DNA of 64,000 bases from the NCBI RefSeq assembly GCF_022429625.1, contig NZ_CP092483.1, forward strand, positions 2,728,001 through 2,792,000, written 5' to 3'. Shown here piece by piece: positions 48,553 to 59,296 of this stretch (the first letter of the stretch is position 1; every line of letters begins with the position of its first letter). This stretch comes from Devosia lacusdianchii (GTDB taxonomy: Bacteria; Pseudomonadota; Alphaproteobacteria; Rhizobiales; Devosiaceae). The notes under the pieces are model-generated. The model made no database searches. It was not told the DNA's origin and was given only the letters and a program-made list of their open reading frames with translations. The position numbers were made by a program, and so were the translations under genes.

Positions 48553-48987
48553 CTAACCGATCCGGTAGTAGTAGAGCCGCGAAACGGCGTCGGTCGCACC
48601 CGCCAACATCAGCCCGCCGAACAGCACATTGAGGCCGCCATTGAGGTCAGTGCCAAGCGCCCAGACGACCAGGGTAATCGCCCCGGTCAGCGACGCCACG
48701 AAATAGGCATTGCGCATTGCCCTCGCGCCAACCGAGCGATCGCGCTCATCGGCCTGCTCGTCCTTTAGCTCCCGCCCTTGCGCGATGCTGATAAGGATCG
48801 AGAACACGATCACCGCGACGATGTTGAACACGATCGACGCCAAGATAGCCCAGCACAACCGCTGCGCCGCCGCATCCAGCGGCAACGCCGACGCTTCCGC
48901 CGCGCCAAGGAAAACCCATGCACTGATCACCACCGCACCCAGCAGCATCACCGCTGCATTCATCTCTTTGTAGGTCATGACGCTCAT
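48553..48987 (-). CDS. Small four-helix membrane protein paired with XRE regulator
   Basis: A 144-residue protein with four predicted membrane helices (VMLLGAVVISAWVFLGAA; LCWAILASIVFNIVAVIVFSILI; AYFVASLTGAITLVVWAL; LNVLFGGLMLAGATDAV) and the cytoplasmic loop ELKDEQADERDRSVGARAMRNAYF. The DERD loop is like that of DUF2178-type proteins that accompany YozG-like regulators. GAGG seven bases before the ATG at 48987 fixes the start. Function unknown; possibly a membrane stress or signal component. Confidence 0.8.
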   Translation of the reverse strand: MSVMTYKEMNAAVMLLGAVVISAWVFLGAAEASALPLDAAAQRLCWAILASIVFNIVAVIVFSILISIAQGRELKDEQADERDRSVGARAMRNAYFVASLTGAITLVVWALGTDLNGGLNVLFGGLMLAGATDAVSRLYYYRIG

Positions 48988-49002
48988 CCACCATCCTCGA
49001 TG

Positions 49003-49056
49003 GAGGTGATGTATGCCAAACACGACACAATGTCAATTAATTCATACACAATGTCG
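49003..49056 (-). promoter_or_regulatory. Promoter and tandem operator of the XRE operon
   Basis: ACACAATGTC occurs twice, at 49025-49034 and 49046-49055, exactly 21 bases (two helical turns) apart; the first is within GACA-CAA-TGTC, itself an inverted repeat. On the minus strand TTGACA, overlapping the first site, is followed after 17 bases by TACATC as a -10. This is the layout of a self-repressed promoter for the operon at 48324-48987. Confidence 0.72.
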
Positions 49057-49160
49057 TAAATACACGTCAGGATCGCTGATGACTGCTGACATCGCGCCGC
49101 CAGAGTTTGATCTCCATCCCGTTATTGGGCACCAATTCCCCAGCAATCTGGAGCGGTCCG

Positions 49161-49634
49161 ATGAGACGTTTTGCTGTTGCCCTTGGTTTTCTCGCCTTGT
49201 CGCTCGCCAGCTTGCCAGCGCTGGCGCAGGACATTCCGGACGGCTGGGTGCTCGAAGAGGACGCCGCATCCACCACCTACTACCTCGTACACTATGACGC
49301 TGCGAACAAGGACGTGGATATCGGGATAACCTGCAATCCGGGCTACAAGGATGTCGTCCTTGCGTTCTATTCGCACCTGACCGGCAAGCCCGAACAGGCA
49401 AAGCTCGATCTAGTGCTGAGCCATGAAGGCACCACCCTCCCGATAGACGCGACCGGCAATACCCTCGATGATCACTTCGTCGTCGAAGGCATCGTGGCAT
49501 TCGAAGACCCCCTGAACGCCCTGCTCCGTGATCGCTTCACCGTAAGCGTCGATGGAGAGGAGCTTGGGCACTTCACCGCCAAGTCAGGGCCCGAGGTCAT
49601 CGACAAGGCCATCCAGGCCTGTCGCGAGCCCTGA
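49161..49634 (+). CDS. Exported hypothetical protein
   Basis: A 157-residue exported protein, not recognised. The signal peptide is RRFAVALGFLALSLASLPALAQ. The mature part, which has the two Cys (CNPGYKD and IQACREP) that could form a disulfide, is an acidic beta-rich domain. GGAG eight bases before the ATG at 49161 fixes the start. It is convergent with the RNase P RNA gene, 19 bases away. Confidence 0.72.
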   Translation: MRRFAVALGFLALSLASLPALAQDIPDGWVLEEDAASTTYYLVHYDAANKDVDIGITCNPGYKDVVLAFYSHLTGKPEQAKLDLVLSHEGTTLPIDATGNTLDDHFVVEGIVAFEDPLNALLRDRFTVSVDGEELGHFTAKSGPEVIDKAIQACREP

Positions 49635-49653
49635 TGCGCGCCGGTAGGTAAAC

Positions 49654-50042
<389 letters not shown>

Positions 50043-50094
50043 TCCTTGTGCGTGAGAGCAGCAAGGCCGTCAAGCTTCCCGCCTCGAATGGCGG

Positions 50095-50820
50095 TCAGGC
50101 GCTGGTGGTGCTGGAGGTCAGCAGTGGCAGCTGCGGCGGCTTGGTCAGCGCCTGGTAGGCCAGGTTGATCGACTTCATCCGCGCCGTGGCCACATCGATC
50201 AGATCCTCGGGCACGCCCTTGGCGATCAGCCGGTCGGGATGGTGCTCGGCAACCAGCAGGCGATAGACGCGACGAATCTCATCGGGCGGCGCATTCGGCG
50301 CCAAACCGAGCACCACATAAGGATCGACACCGGCCTCGAGCCGCACATGCTGGCTGGCCAACTGGTCGAACCGGATGTCGTCAAAGCCGAAAATGTCGCT
50401 GACCGACTTCAGATAGTCGAGCTCGGCCTCATGCACCATGCCGTCGGCCGTGGCGATGAAGAACAAGCTATCGAGCACGTGCTCGAGCGTCTCGGGGCTG
50501 TCCTGGAAGAAGCGCGTCACCTTGCGCGCGTAGGAATCGTAGCCGGCCACATCCTGCTTGGCCAGGTTGAACACCCGCGCGATCTGTTCTTCGTGACCGG
50601 CAGCGATCTCGACGGTCGCGCGAAAAGCCCGTTCCTCCGAGGCGGTCACCACGCCATCGGCCACGGCCATTTTGGCGGCAAGTGCAATCAGCGCCAGCGT
50701 AAAGGCAGCATCCCGCCCGCCCGGCAACCAGGTGTCCGGATCGAGCGCATTGGCCAGCGATCCCGCCAGCCCGGTTCTCTGGCTGAACGAGCCGACAAAG
50801 TCGGACAGTCTCTGCCACAT
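50095..50820 (-). CDS. TerB-DnaJ domain protein (DjlA-like)
   Basis: A 241-residue co-chaperone-like protein: an N-terminal TerB-like helical domain (about 45-155; LALIALAAKMAVADGVVTASEERAF, LFFIATADGMVHEAELDYLKSVSDIFGF) and a C-terminal J domain (about 170-230; DPYVVLGLAPNAPPDEIRRVYRLLVAEHHPDRLIAKGVP) with the HPD motif that stimulates DnaK. DjlA's N-terminal membrane helix is not evident. The start is taken as the ATG at 50820; ATGs at 50847 and 50871 are possible. The 3' end is about 50 bases from rnpB. Confidence 0.88.
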   Translation of the reverse strand: MWQRLSDFVGSFSQRTGLAGSLANALDPDTWLPGGRDAAFTLALIALAAKMAVADGVVTASEERAFRATVEIAAGHEEQIARVFNLAKQDVAGYDSYARKVTRFFQDSPETLEHVLDSLFFIATADGMVHEAELDYLKSVSDIFGFDDIRFDQLASQHVRLEAGVDPYVVLGLAPNAPPDEIRRVYRLLVAEHHPDRLIAKGVPEDLIDVATARMKSINLAYQALTKPPQLPLLTSSTTSA

Positions 50821-50954
50821 GTCGGTATTCTCTTCGGGCTCGCGCATGCGATGGACGACCTGCAGCGCCATTTGTGGGATTCGGGTATATGCTGGACGAG
50901 CATATAGTCTGTCACCCGCGCGGTCTACCGCGTGGCGCGCATGCCTTCTCTACC

Positions 50955-51785
50955 TCAATCGAACGGGAAGAAGTATCCGTCGGCAGGCCCAAGCACGCGA
51001 TCGCCGCGGCGGGGTTGGTTCGGACCCTCGTCGAGGAAGAAACCATCCTGATCATATCGCGGATCGGGCTCGGCCCGCCGCGGTTGCTGCCGGCTGGCGA
51101 GAAAATCCGAAAGCGGCCCGGTTTCCCATTCTTCCAGGTCCCGCGCCGTCACGTCGACCGGCGGCACCGGCCCATTGGCGTTCGGCAGGATGAGCGGCTC
51201 ATTGCTCGGCGGCATCACCGCAATAGGCACGGCCACGGACTGCGGCCGCATCGACAGCGGCATCGGCGTCGGCGCGACCTTGGCCGGGATCGAAGCGACC
51301 TGCACCGGGTCGGTCGGCTCGGTGGTGATGATCGGTCGGGCCGACGGCGTCGTTGCCGTCTGCGTGGGCTTAGGCGCGGCGCTGGGCGCACCGGTAATGT
51401 AGCTGGGCAACTCCTTGCCCGACTGCAGGAAGGCGTCGACAGCGTCGGCCGTCTGCGCGGCAGACGGCGTTGCCGGCTTGGTCACAACAGGCGCGGGCTG
51501 CGGCGCAGGCGTCACCGCCGCGACCTCGACGGGCTCCGGAACAACGGCTGGCTTCGGCTCCACGGCAGCGACGGCCACCGGCTCGGCAGGACGCTGGCTC
51601 AACGGCGCGGGGACCGGAGCCACCGGCTCGACGGGCTCAACCACGGCGATCTGCGCGGGCGCGGCGGACGAATCCCCACCCATGAACTGGGCCGAAACCA
51701 GGTCTGCCGCCGGAATACCGACGACGAGAAGCACACCGGCCCAGGCCAGGCCATTGGTAACGCGGCGATCGATCTGCATAATCAT
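50955..51785 (-). CDS. Proline-rich anchored hypothetical protein
   Basis: A 276-residue protein, not recognised. An N-terminal hydrophobic segment (ITNGLAWAGVLLVVGIPAADLV-like, residues about 9-30) is followed by about 190 residues of Pro/Ala/Val-rich low complexity and a conserved-looking C-terminal segment: ARDLEEWETGPLSDFLASRQQPRR, then DPRYDQDGFFLDEGPNQPRRGDRVLGPADGYFFPFD. This suggests a periplasmic tether with a terminal interaction motif. The start is one of two in-frame ATG codons two residues apart. Confidence 0.62.
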   Translation of the reverse strand: MIMQIDRRVTNGLAWAGVLLVVGIPAADLVSAQFMGGDSSAAPAQIAVVEPVEPVAPVPAPLSQRPAEPVAVAAVEPKPAVVPEPVEVAAVTPAPQPAPVVTKPATPSAAQTADAVDAFLQSGKELPSYITGAPSAAPKPTQTATTPSARPIITTEPTDPVQVASIPAKVAPTPMPLSMRPQSVAVPIAVMPPSNEPLILPNANGPVPPVDVTARDLEEWETGPLSDFLASRQQPRRAEPDPRYDQDGFFLDEGPNQPRRGDRVLGPADGYFFPFD

Positions 51786-51964
51786 ACGTCCCGATTTGCT
51801 CCGCCCTCATGGGCGAAAGAGCCGGAGTTTCGTGGCCATTTTATGAAATGGGCACACCCTCGCTTCAATGCGACCCGCAAGCTGAACGGAACCTGAATGA
51901 CGCTTTTCAGACCCCAGAACTGCGGGCGGCGACCTCATGGCACCAGATCATGGTGAACGCAAGG

Positions 51965-52330
51965 TTAATCGATATAGCGCTCTGTAACCGCCCCATCGAG
52001 ATGGCGGACCTGCGCCGCTGCTAGCACGATGGGATCTAGCATCCGCGCATTGATGCCCATGCGGTTCGGATCGCGGCCGGCAAGCGGCGCCCAGTGGGTG
52101 ACGCAGCCGCAGGTTCGGCAGCGATGAAATGCCAGGGTGCGTGACGCCTGCTGGTAGGTGTCGGTCACTGGCTCAGATGGCTCGAAGCGCACCCGGTTCG
52201 GCGCGTAGTACGCCCAAAGCACGCCATAGCGTCGGCAAATGGAGCAATTGCACTCCGTCACCGTCTCTGGAGCGGCGTCGAGGATGATGCGCACCGCGCC
52301 GCAATGGCAGGAGCCCATGACCTCGGCCAT
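51965..52330 (-). CDS. GFA family protein (glutathione-dependent formaldehyde-activating-like)
   Basis: A 121-residue zinc protein of the GFA/CENP-V family with the cysteine pattern GSCHCGAV, CNCSICRR and FHRCRTCGCVTHW. The first-described member adds glutathione to formaldehyde; most have unknown activity. It starts two bases after the metF stop with GGAGGG six bases upstream, so it is the last gene of the ArsR-metF operon. Formaldehyde-activating chemistry next to a one-carbon gene is a suggestive but untested link. Confidence 0.88.
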   Translation of the reverse strand: MAEVMGSCHCGAVRIILDAAPETVTECNCSICRRYGVLWAYYAPNRVRFEPSEPVTDTYQQASRTLAFHRCRTCGCVTHWAPLAGRDPNRMGINARMLDPIVLAAAQVRHLDGAVTERYID

Positions 52331-52332
52331 AG

Positions 52333-53235
52333 TTAGCCCTCCACCGGCCGCCGGCCCAGGATGCGCGCCAGCGCCAGCGCCAGCGGCGACCGGTTCATCG
52401 TATAGATGTGGAACTCCGTCACACCCTCGTCCAGCAATTCTGTGACCTGCTCGGCCGCCACCGCCGAAGCGACCAGCGCATGGGTCTCCGGCTCCTCGTC
52501 CAGCCCCTCGAAACGCTCGGCCAGCCAGGCGGGAATGGACGCGCCACAACGGGCAGCGAAGTTCGAAATCTGCTTGAAACTGTGGATGGGCTGAATCCCC
52601 GGCACGATCGGCGCGGTAATGCCGGCAGCACGGGCGCGCTCGACGTAACGCAGATAATCGCTGTTCGAAAAGAACATCTGGGTGATGGCGCGCGCGGCGC
52701 CCGCATCCAGCTTGCGCTTGAGATTATCGATCTCGGTCTGCCAATCGGGGCTCTGCGGATGCTTTTCGGGGTAAGCCGCGACCGAAATGTCGAAGTCGCC
52801 GATGCGCCGGATACCGGCCACGAGGTCGGCGGCATTCTGGTAACCGCCCGGATGCGGCGTAAACGGCTGGCCGACGCCCTCTGGTGGATCGCCACGCAAC
52901 GCAACGATGCGATTGATGCCGGCCGCCTGATAACCACGAACCACCACATCAACTTCTTCGCGGGTCGCGCCGACGCAGGTCAGGTGGGCGGCGGCGTCCA
53001 CACCAGTATCGGCCTTGATGCGGCTGACCATGCGCAGCGTACGCTCGCGGGTCGTGCCGCCGGCACCATACGTCACCGAGACAAAACGCGGCTGGAGCGG
53101 GGCGAGCTTGTGCACACTGTCCCAGAACTTCTCCTCCATGACGTCGGTCTTGGGTGGGAAGAACTCGAAAGAGATTTGTAGCTCGGGCCGGTTGTCCGCC
53201 GTCTGCCGGCTGGCGCGCACATTGTCGTCGATCAT
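52333..53235 (-). CDS. metF: 5,10-methylenetetrahydrofolate reductase
   Basis: A 300-residue flavoprotein that makes 5-methyltetrahydrofolate for methionine synthesis. Typical stretches are ISFEFFPPKTD, RFVSVTYGAGGTTRERTLRMV, AHLTCVGATREEVD, GINRIVALRGDPPEG and the substrate loop ARAITQMFFSNSDYLRYVERA. It begins 13 bases after the ArsR-methyltransferase gene and is probably regulated by it. Confidence 0.97.
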   Translation of the reverse strand: MIDDNVRASRQTADNRPELQISFEFFPPKTDVMEEKFWDSVHKLAPLQPRFVSVTYGAGGTTRERTLRMVSRIKADTGVDAAAHLTCVGATREEVDVVVRGYQAAGINRIVALRGDPPEGVGQPFTPHPGGYQNAADLVAGIRRIGDFDISVAAYPEKHPQSPDWQTEIDNLKRKLDAGAARAITQMFFSNSDYLRYVERARAAGITAPIVPGIQPIHSFKQISNFAARCGASIPAWLAERFEGLDEEPETHALVASAVAAEQVTELLDEGVTEFHIYTMNRSPLALALARILGRRPVEG

Positions 53236-53248
53236 AGGTCTGGTCCGT

Positions 53249-54199
53249 TCAAGTCTTGTCGCTGAGGCGCCAGAGGCAGACCGTCAAGCCACGTTCACCA
53301 TTGTCGCCGGGAAACTCGCGCACCGCCTCGACTTCGAGGCCAGCGGCAGCGGCCCAGCCGCTCATCTGTGCCTGCGACAGGCCGAGCCGCCGGTGGGCAT
53401 GCTCGCTGCGCAGGAATTCGAGGTCATGCGGGGCGAAATCGACGATGATCATTTCCCCGCCGGGCTTGAGCAGGCGGCGAGCCTGCGCCAGCATGCGGCC
53501 GGGATCGTCGAAATAGTGCATCACCTGGTGGATGACGATCACATCGGCCGGACCCACGACCACGTCGGGATCGCCAATATCGCCCAGCCGGACCTGCGCA
53601 TGCGCGATCCCTGCCCCGGCGAGCCGCGACCGCGCCACGGCCAGCATCTCGCGGCTCGAATCGAGGCCGATGCCACGGCTGTACGAATCCTTCAACAGTT
53701 CGAGCATGCGCCCGGTGCCGGTGCCCAGATCGATCAGCGTTTCGACCTTGCGGCCATCCAGCGCCTCTACGACAGCGGCTTCTACCGCTTCCTCGGGCAC
53801 GTGCAGCGTTTTGAGCAGATCCCAGCTTCCAGCGACCTTGGCGAAATACTGGGTCGCCTGCGCCTGCTGCCCGGCGCGCACAGCCTGTTGGCGTTCGATA
53901 TCCCGCCGGCGATCGGCATCACCGGTATCGACGCGGGAAATCAGCCATTGCGCCAGCGCCGCACCATCGCCTGCCTGCGCCAGCCCGTAATAGGCCCACG
54001 CGCCCTCGGCATTGCGCTGCACCAACCCCGCATCGGCCAGCAGCTTCAGGTGTCGCGACACCCGGGGCTGACTTTGCTTGAGAATTTCGGTGAGGTCCTT
54101 GACCGAATGATCGCCATCGGCGAGCAATGCCAACAGGCGCAATCGGGTGCCCTCACCCGCCGCCTTCAGCACCCCCACCAATTCCGTCAACTCAGCCAC
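53249..54199 (-). CDS. ArsR-type regulator fused to SAM-dependent methyltransferase (SahR-like)
   Basis: A 316-residue protein with an N-terminal winged HTH of the ArsR family (about 1-90; RLRLLALLADGDHSVKDLTEILKQSQPRVSRHLKLLADAGLV, without the Cys box of metal sensors) and a C-terminal methyltransferase domain (about 130-310) with motif I TLIDLGTGTGRMLELL. This fusion next to metF matches regulators of the methionine cycle (SahR-like) that sense S-adenosylhomocysteine; that function is inferred. The GTG at 54199 has GGAGG just upstream. A perfect 20-bp palindrome lies directly before it. Confidence 0.9.
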   Translation of the reverse strand: MAELTELVGVLKAAGEGTRLRLLALLADGDHSVKDLTEILKQSQPRVSRHLKLLADAGLVQRNAEGAWAYYGLAQAGDGAALAQWLISRVDTGDADRRRDIERQQAVRAGQQAQATQYFAKVAGSWDLLKTLHVPEEAVEAAVVEALDGRKVETLIDLGTGTGRMLELLKDSYSRGIGLDSSREMLAVARSRLAGAGIAHAQVRLGDIGDPDVVVGPADVIVIHQVMHYFDDPGRMLAQARRLLKPGGEMIIVDFAPHDLEFLRSEHAHRRLGLSQAQMSGWAAAAGLEVEAVREFPGDNGERGLTVCLWRLSDKT

Positions 54200-54213
54200 G
54201 TCGCCTCCGCGAG

Positions 54214-54233
54214 ATATAAAGATATCTTTATAT
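54214..54233. promoter_or_regulatory. Perfect palindromic operator before the ArsR-methyltransferase gene
   Basis: ATATAAAGATATCTTTATAT is a perfect 20-bp palindrome, 15 bases upstream of the start codon, in an otherwise GC-rich region. It is a strong candidate binding site for the ArsR-type regulator on its own operon, which also contains metF and the GFA gene. Confidence 0.8.
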
Positions 54234-54277
54234 TCGTTTTGCGAGCGCGGTCTAGAGGGTTGTTGGTACCATAGGTC

Positions 54278-54360
54278 GTCACCCTCGGGCTTGACCCGAG
54301 TATGTTCCACTTCCCGTGCTGTTCAAGTGAAGTGCCCTCGGGTCAAGCCCGAGGGCGACG
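54278..54360. repeat. Palindromic intergenic repeat, family C
   Basis: Inverted pair GTCACCCTCGGGCTTGACCC at the left and GCCCTCGGGTCAAGCCCGAG at the right, around about 40 bases. It is homologous to 33630-33715. It lies in the gap between the ArsR operon promoter and the end of the DUF2336 gene. Confidence 0.88.
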
Positions 54361-54377
54361 ATCGCCGATGAGCGCGA

Positions 54378-55508
54378 TCAGGCGCTTACCGCGGCGCGGT
54401 CTTCGCTGACGGCCCGCTTGCGAAAGGAGTGGGCGCGCCAGAGCTGGAAGATGCCGGCCGCTTCGTCCTTTTCAATTGCTTCGAACCGGCTCAGCACCAT
54501 GGTCTTATCGGCTTCGCTCGGCAAATCGCGCCATGGCAGCGTGGCGACGATGGCCTCGAACAGGTCGGGCGACAGCCCGGCCGCCTTGAGGGCGACGGTG
54601 ATCGCGACGTAGTCTTGGCTGGCGAGCCATTTGACGAAGACTTCCGGCCCGACGCGCAGCATTACCGTGAGCGCCGCCGCCGCATGGTGGCCGTAGCCGA
54701 AACGGGCGAAGCGGGCCAAGGCGCGGTCGTCGAGCTGCTTGCGGTCACTGAGCGCCTTGACCTGGTTATAGGCCACCTTCCATTCGGTGGCCGAGAAACC
54801 GGCGCGGTTGCGCATGCGGTTGTAGACCACGGCATTGACCTTGCCGGCGGCGACCGGGTCCAGCGCGCGGGAAACCTCCGCGAGGTTTTCCAGCACCTTG
54901 TTGGCAACGGTATCAATCTCGCCGCGCAGCGACTTCCAGTCGAGGTCCGGACGCCCACGCAAGTCTGCGGCGATTTCGGCATCGCGGGTGGCGCGCTCGA
55001 CGAGCTTTTCCAGCGTCGCCTTGTCGAACTCGGCGTTGGAGTTGCGAACTAGGCGAACCACCGACGATTTCTCGCCGTGCTCAACAATGGCCTCGCCGAC
55101 ACGTTCGGGCACGCTGGTGCGGCTTGCGATGGCCACGCGATGCTCTTCGCTCTGGCGGCCGATAATGTCGATCAGGTCGTCGTCACTGAGCACATTGGAG
55201 AATTCGAGCAGCGGCTTGGCCACTTCGATATCGTCGTTGGCGAGCTTGACCACCACCGTGCCAGGCGCACGTTCCAGCGGCGCCAGCAGCTTGGCGACAT
55301 GGACCCGCGCCTCGACTTCGACCAGCTCGGCAAGCTGGCAGAGCACTTCGTCATACTGAGCAACCTGATCGTCATCGCAGCGATCGGACACGTAGCTGAA
55401 AAGCTGGGCCATGTTGCGGAAGAGGTGTTCCCGCTCTGAATGGTTATCCTCACCATTCAGCACGCGGAAACTCGAAAACGCGCGCTGGCCTTCGTCAAGT
55501 TCGCTCAT
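54378..55508 (-). CDS. DUF2336 family protein
   Basis: A 376-residue all-helical protein of DUF2336, a family found almost only in alphaproteobacteria. The HEAT-like N-terminal repeats (HLFRNMAQLFSYVSDRCDDDQVAQYDEVLCQLAELVEVEARVHVAKLLAPL; DDDLIDIIGRQSEEHRVAIASR) and the C-terminal repeats (YVAITVALKAAGLSPDLFEAIVATLPWRDL) are typical. No enzymatic motif. It is a single gene with its own upstream gap of about 180 bases, in which I see nothing definite. Confidence 0.88.
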   Translation of the reverse strand: MSELDEGQRAFSSFRVLNGEDNHSEREHLFRNMAQLFSYVSDRCDDDQVAQYDEVLCQLAELVEVEARVHVAKLLAPLERAPGTVVVKLANDDIEVAKPLLEFSNVLSDDDLIDIIGRQSEEHRVAIASRTSVPERVGEAIVEHGEKSSVVRLVRNSNAEFDKATLEKLVERATRDAEIAADLRGRPDLDWKSLRGEIDTVANKVLENLAEVSRALDPVAAGKVNAVVYNRMRNRAGFSATEWKVAYNQVKALSDRKQLDDRALARFARFGYGHHAAAALTVMLRVGPEVFVKWLASQDYVAITVALKAAGLSPDLFEAIVATLPWRDLPSEADKTMVLSRFEAIEKDEAAGIFQLWRAHSFRKRAVSEDRAAVSA

Positions 55509-55691
55509 CGTAGGTTAGCCCCGGGCTTCTGCCGTAAATCTTGGCCCTGACGATGCGCAGGGACATTCTTGCGGCGACTGAAGTTAAGCCCGGAAATTTG
55601 ATTCAAATTGTACCGAATACCCTTACCACGCCGTGCTTGCTGATAGGTGGCAGCGGTGGTTCATTGCTGTCTCACGCGACTGGAGGACATC

Positions 55692-56042
55692 ATGCGCATC
55701 CTAGTACTAGCGACGACAATGGCTTGCATCTGCGCCGTACCGGCCTTCGCCGAAGATATTCCGGCAGACCTTCTCGGCCACTGGGCGATCGGCGGCGCCT
55801 GCGACAAGGCCGACGATTCCATCCATGTCGAGGCGGGCCTTCTAAGCTTCGGAGCCCAGAAGGGTGAAGCGGTGGAGTTCTTCCCCAACGACAGCCCATC
55901 GGGCAACGGCGCCATCCACTGGACCGAGGAAGGTGTCGTCGACAATTTCGAGTACGATGCCACCCAGGACGTGCTGTTGCACAATGGCGAGGGATACGGC
56001 ATGGGCGCAGCGCCCGACGTCTACAAACGCTGCAAGAGCTGA
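55692..56042 (+). CDS. Small exported hypothetical protein
   Basis: A 116-residue exported protein, not recognised: signal peptide RILVLATTMACICAVPAFAE, then DIPADLLGHWAIGGACDKADDSIHVEAGLLSFG, with the pattern of a lipocalin-like or small beta-sheet domain and two Cys (GACDKAD and YKRCKS). GGAGGAC seven bases before the ATG is a good ribosome site. A terminator follows the stop directly. Confidence 0.75.
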   Translation: MRILVLATTMACICAVPAFAEDIPADLLGHWAIGGACDKADDSIHVEAGLLSFGAQKGEAVEFFPNDSPSGNGAIHWTEEGVVDNFEYDATQDVLLHNGEGYGMGAAPDVYKRCKS

Positions 56043-56046
56043 TGTG

Positions 56047-56074
56047 AAAGGCCGGCCTCCAGGGCCGGCCTTTT
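56047..56074. terminator. Bidirectional terminator
   Basis: AAGGCCGGCC and GGCCGGCCTT form a perfect 10-bp stem with a 5-base loop between the convergent small exported-protein gene and katG. The flanks are AAA on the left and TTTT on the right, so it works on both strands. Confidence 0.9.
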
Positions 56075-56083
56075 AGCGTGCGA

Positions 56084-58312
<2,229 letters not shown>

Positions 58313-58351
58313 TTAGAATCGTTATAGGCGGGTGACATCCATTGGGCCAAT

Positions 58352-58388
58352 CGATAATTCTTGCCTCGTTGATAGGTAAAAATTATCG
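58352..58388. promoter_or_regulatory. Candidate OxyR site in the katG-oxyR gap
   Basis: CGATAATT at 58352-58359 and AATTATCG at 58381-58388 are perfect inverses 21 bases apart (AT-rich, with GATAGG between), and ATAGG occurs at 58324. OxyR sites are spaced ATAG-type elements over about 40 bases. The right arm runs into the oxyR start codon. Confidence 0.5.
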
Positions 58389-59275
58389 TGTCGATCTCGC
58401 TTAAACAGATGCGCTATGCCGTCGCCGTGGCCGAAACCGGCCATTTCGGCCGGGCCGCCAAGGGGTGTAATATCAGCCAGCCGGCGCTCAGCCAGCAGGT
58501 GCAATCCCTTGAGGAAATCTGCGGCACGGCGCTCTTCGACCGCCTGAAGGCCGGGGTGCGGCCAACCCCGTTCGGAACCGAGTTCGTCGCCCGCGCTCGT
58601 CTCGTCCTCGAAAGCGCCGATGCCCTCGCCGCCTTCACCCTCGGCCATACCGGCAAGCCCGACCGGCCGATCCGCTTCGGCCTCATCCCGACCGTCGCGC
58701 CCTACCTGTTGCCTGAGATTTTTCCCGCCCTGACCAAGGGCCTGCCCGGCCTCGACTTTACCGTCAGCGAGAACCGCACCGAGGCCCTGATTGCCGGCCT
58801 GATCGATGGCAGCCTCGATATCGCGCTGATCGGCACCGAAGCGCCCGAACACGGACCAAGGCTCGTCAGCACACCGCTGTTCGACGATCCCTTCGTGCTG
58901 GCCACCAGCCGCGATGAGCTGACCGCCGAGCCGGTATCGCTGGCCACGCTGGCGCCCGAGCGGATCCTGCTGCTCGACGAGGGCCACTGCTTCCGCGACC
59001 AGACCATCGCCGCCTGCCGGCTCGACAGCGACCCCTCGGCCCGCACCTTTGCCGCAACCTCGCTGTCGACGATCGTAGAGTTCGTCGCCAATGGTCAGGG
59101 CGTGACGCTGCTGCCGCAGATCGCCTTGCGCAAGGAGGCCACCGACCCGCGCATCGCCATCCACACGCTGCTCTCCCCCGGCGCCGGCCGGCTGCTGTCA
59201 TTGGTCTGGCGCGAAGCCACGCCCTTCGGCGGGACATTCGAACAGATCGCCGATGTCATCCGCAGCACGCGGTAA
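58388..59275 (+). CDS. oxyR: Hydrogen peroxide sensor/regulator OxyR
   Basis: A 295-residue LysR-type regulator: N-terminal HTH (LKQMRYAVAVAETGHFGRAAKGCNISQPALSQQVQSLEE) and a C-terminal sensor domain. The two redox cysteines are present at about 201 (DEGHCFRDQ) and 210 (AACRLD), with the nine-residue spacing of OxyR C199/C208, so it should form the disulfide on peroxide exposure. The start is a GTG that gives the usual N-terminus. Divergence from katG fits the role. Confidence 0.95.
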   Translation: MSISLKQMRYAVAVAETGHFGRAAKGCNISQPALSQQVQSLEEICGTALFDRLKAGVRPTPFGTEFVARARLVLESADALAAFTLGHTGKPDRPIRFGLIPTVAPYLLPEIFPALTKGLPGLDFTVSENRTEALIAGLIDGSLDIALIGTEAPEHGPRLVSTPLFDDPFVLATSRDELTAEPVSLATLAPERILLLDEGHCFRDQTIAACRLDSDPSARTFAATSLSTIVEFVANGQGVTLLPQIALRKEATDPRIAIHTLLSPGAGRLLSLVWREATPFGGTFEQIADVIRSTR

Positions 59276-59296
59276 TAGCCGGCGATTGAGTAGCCG

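Noticed and set aside
55509..55691. Gap between the DUF2336 gene and the small exported-protein gene inspected for an RNA or regulator site
   Set aside because: It holds promoter-like AT-rich patches, but no stable hairpin, repeat or motif that I can support.
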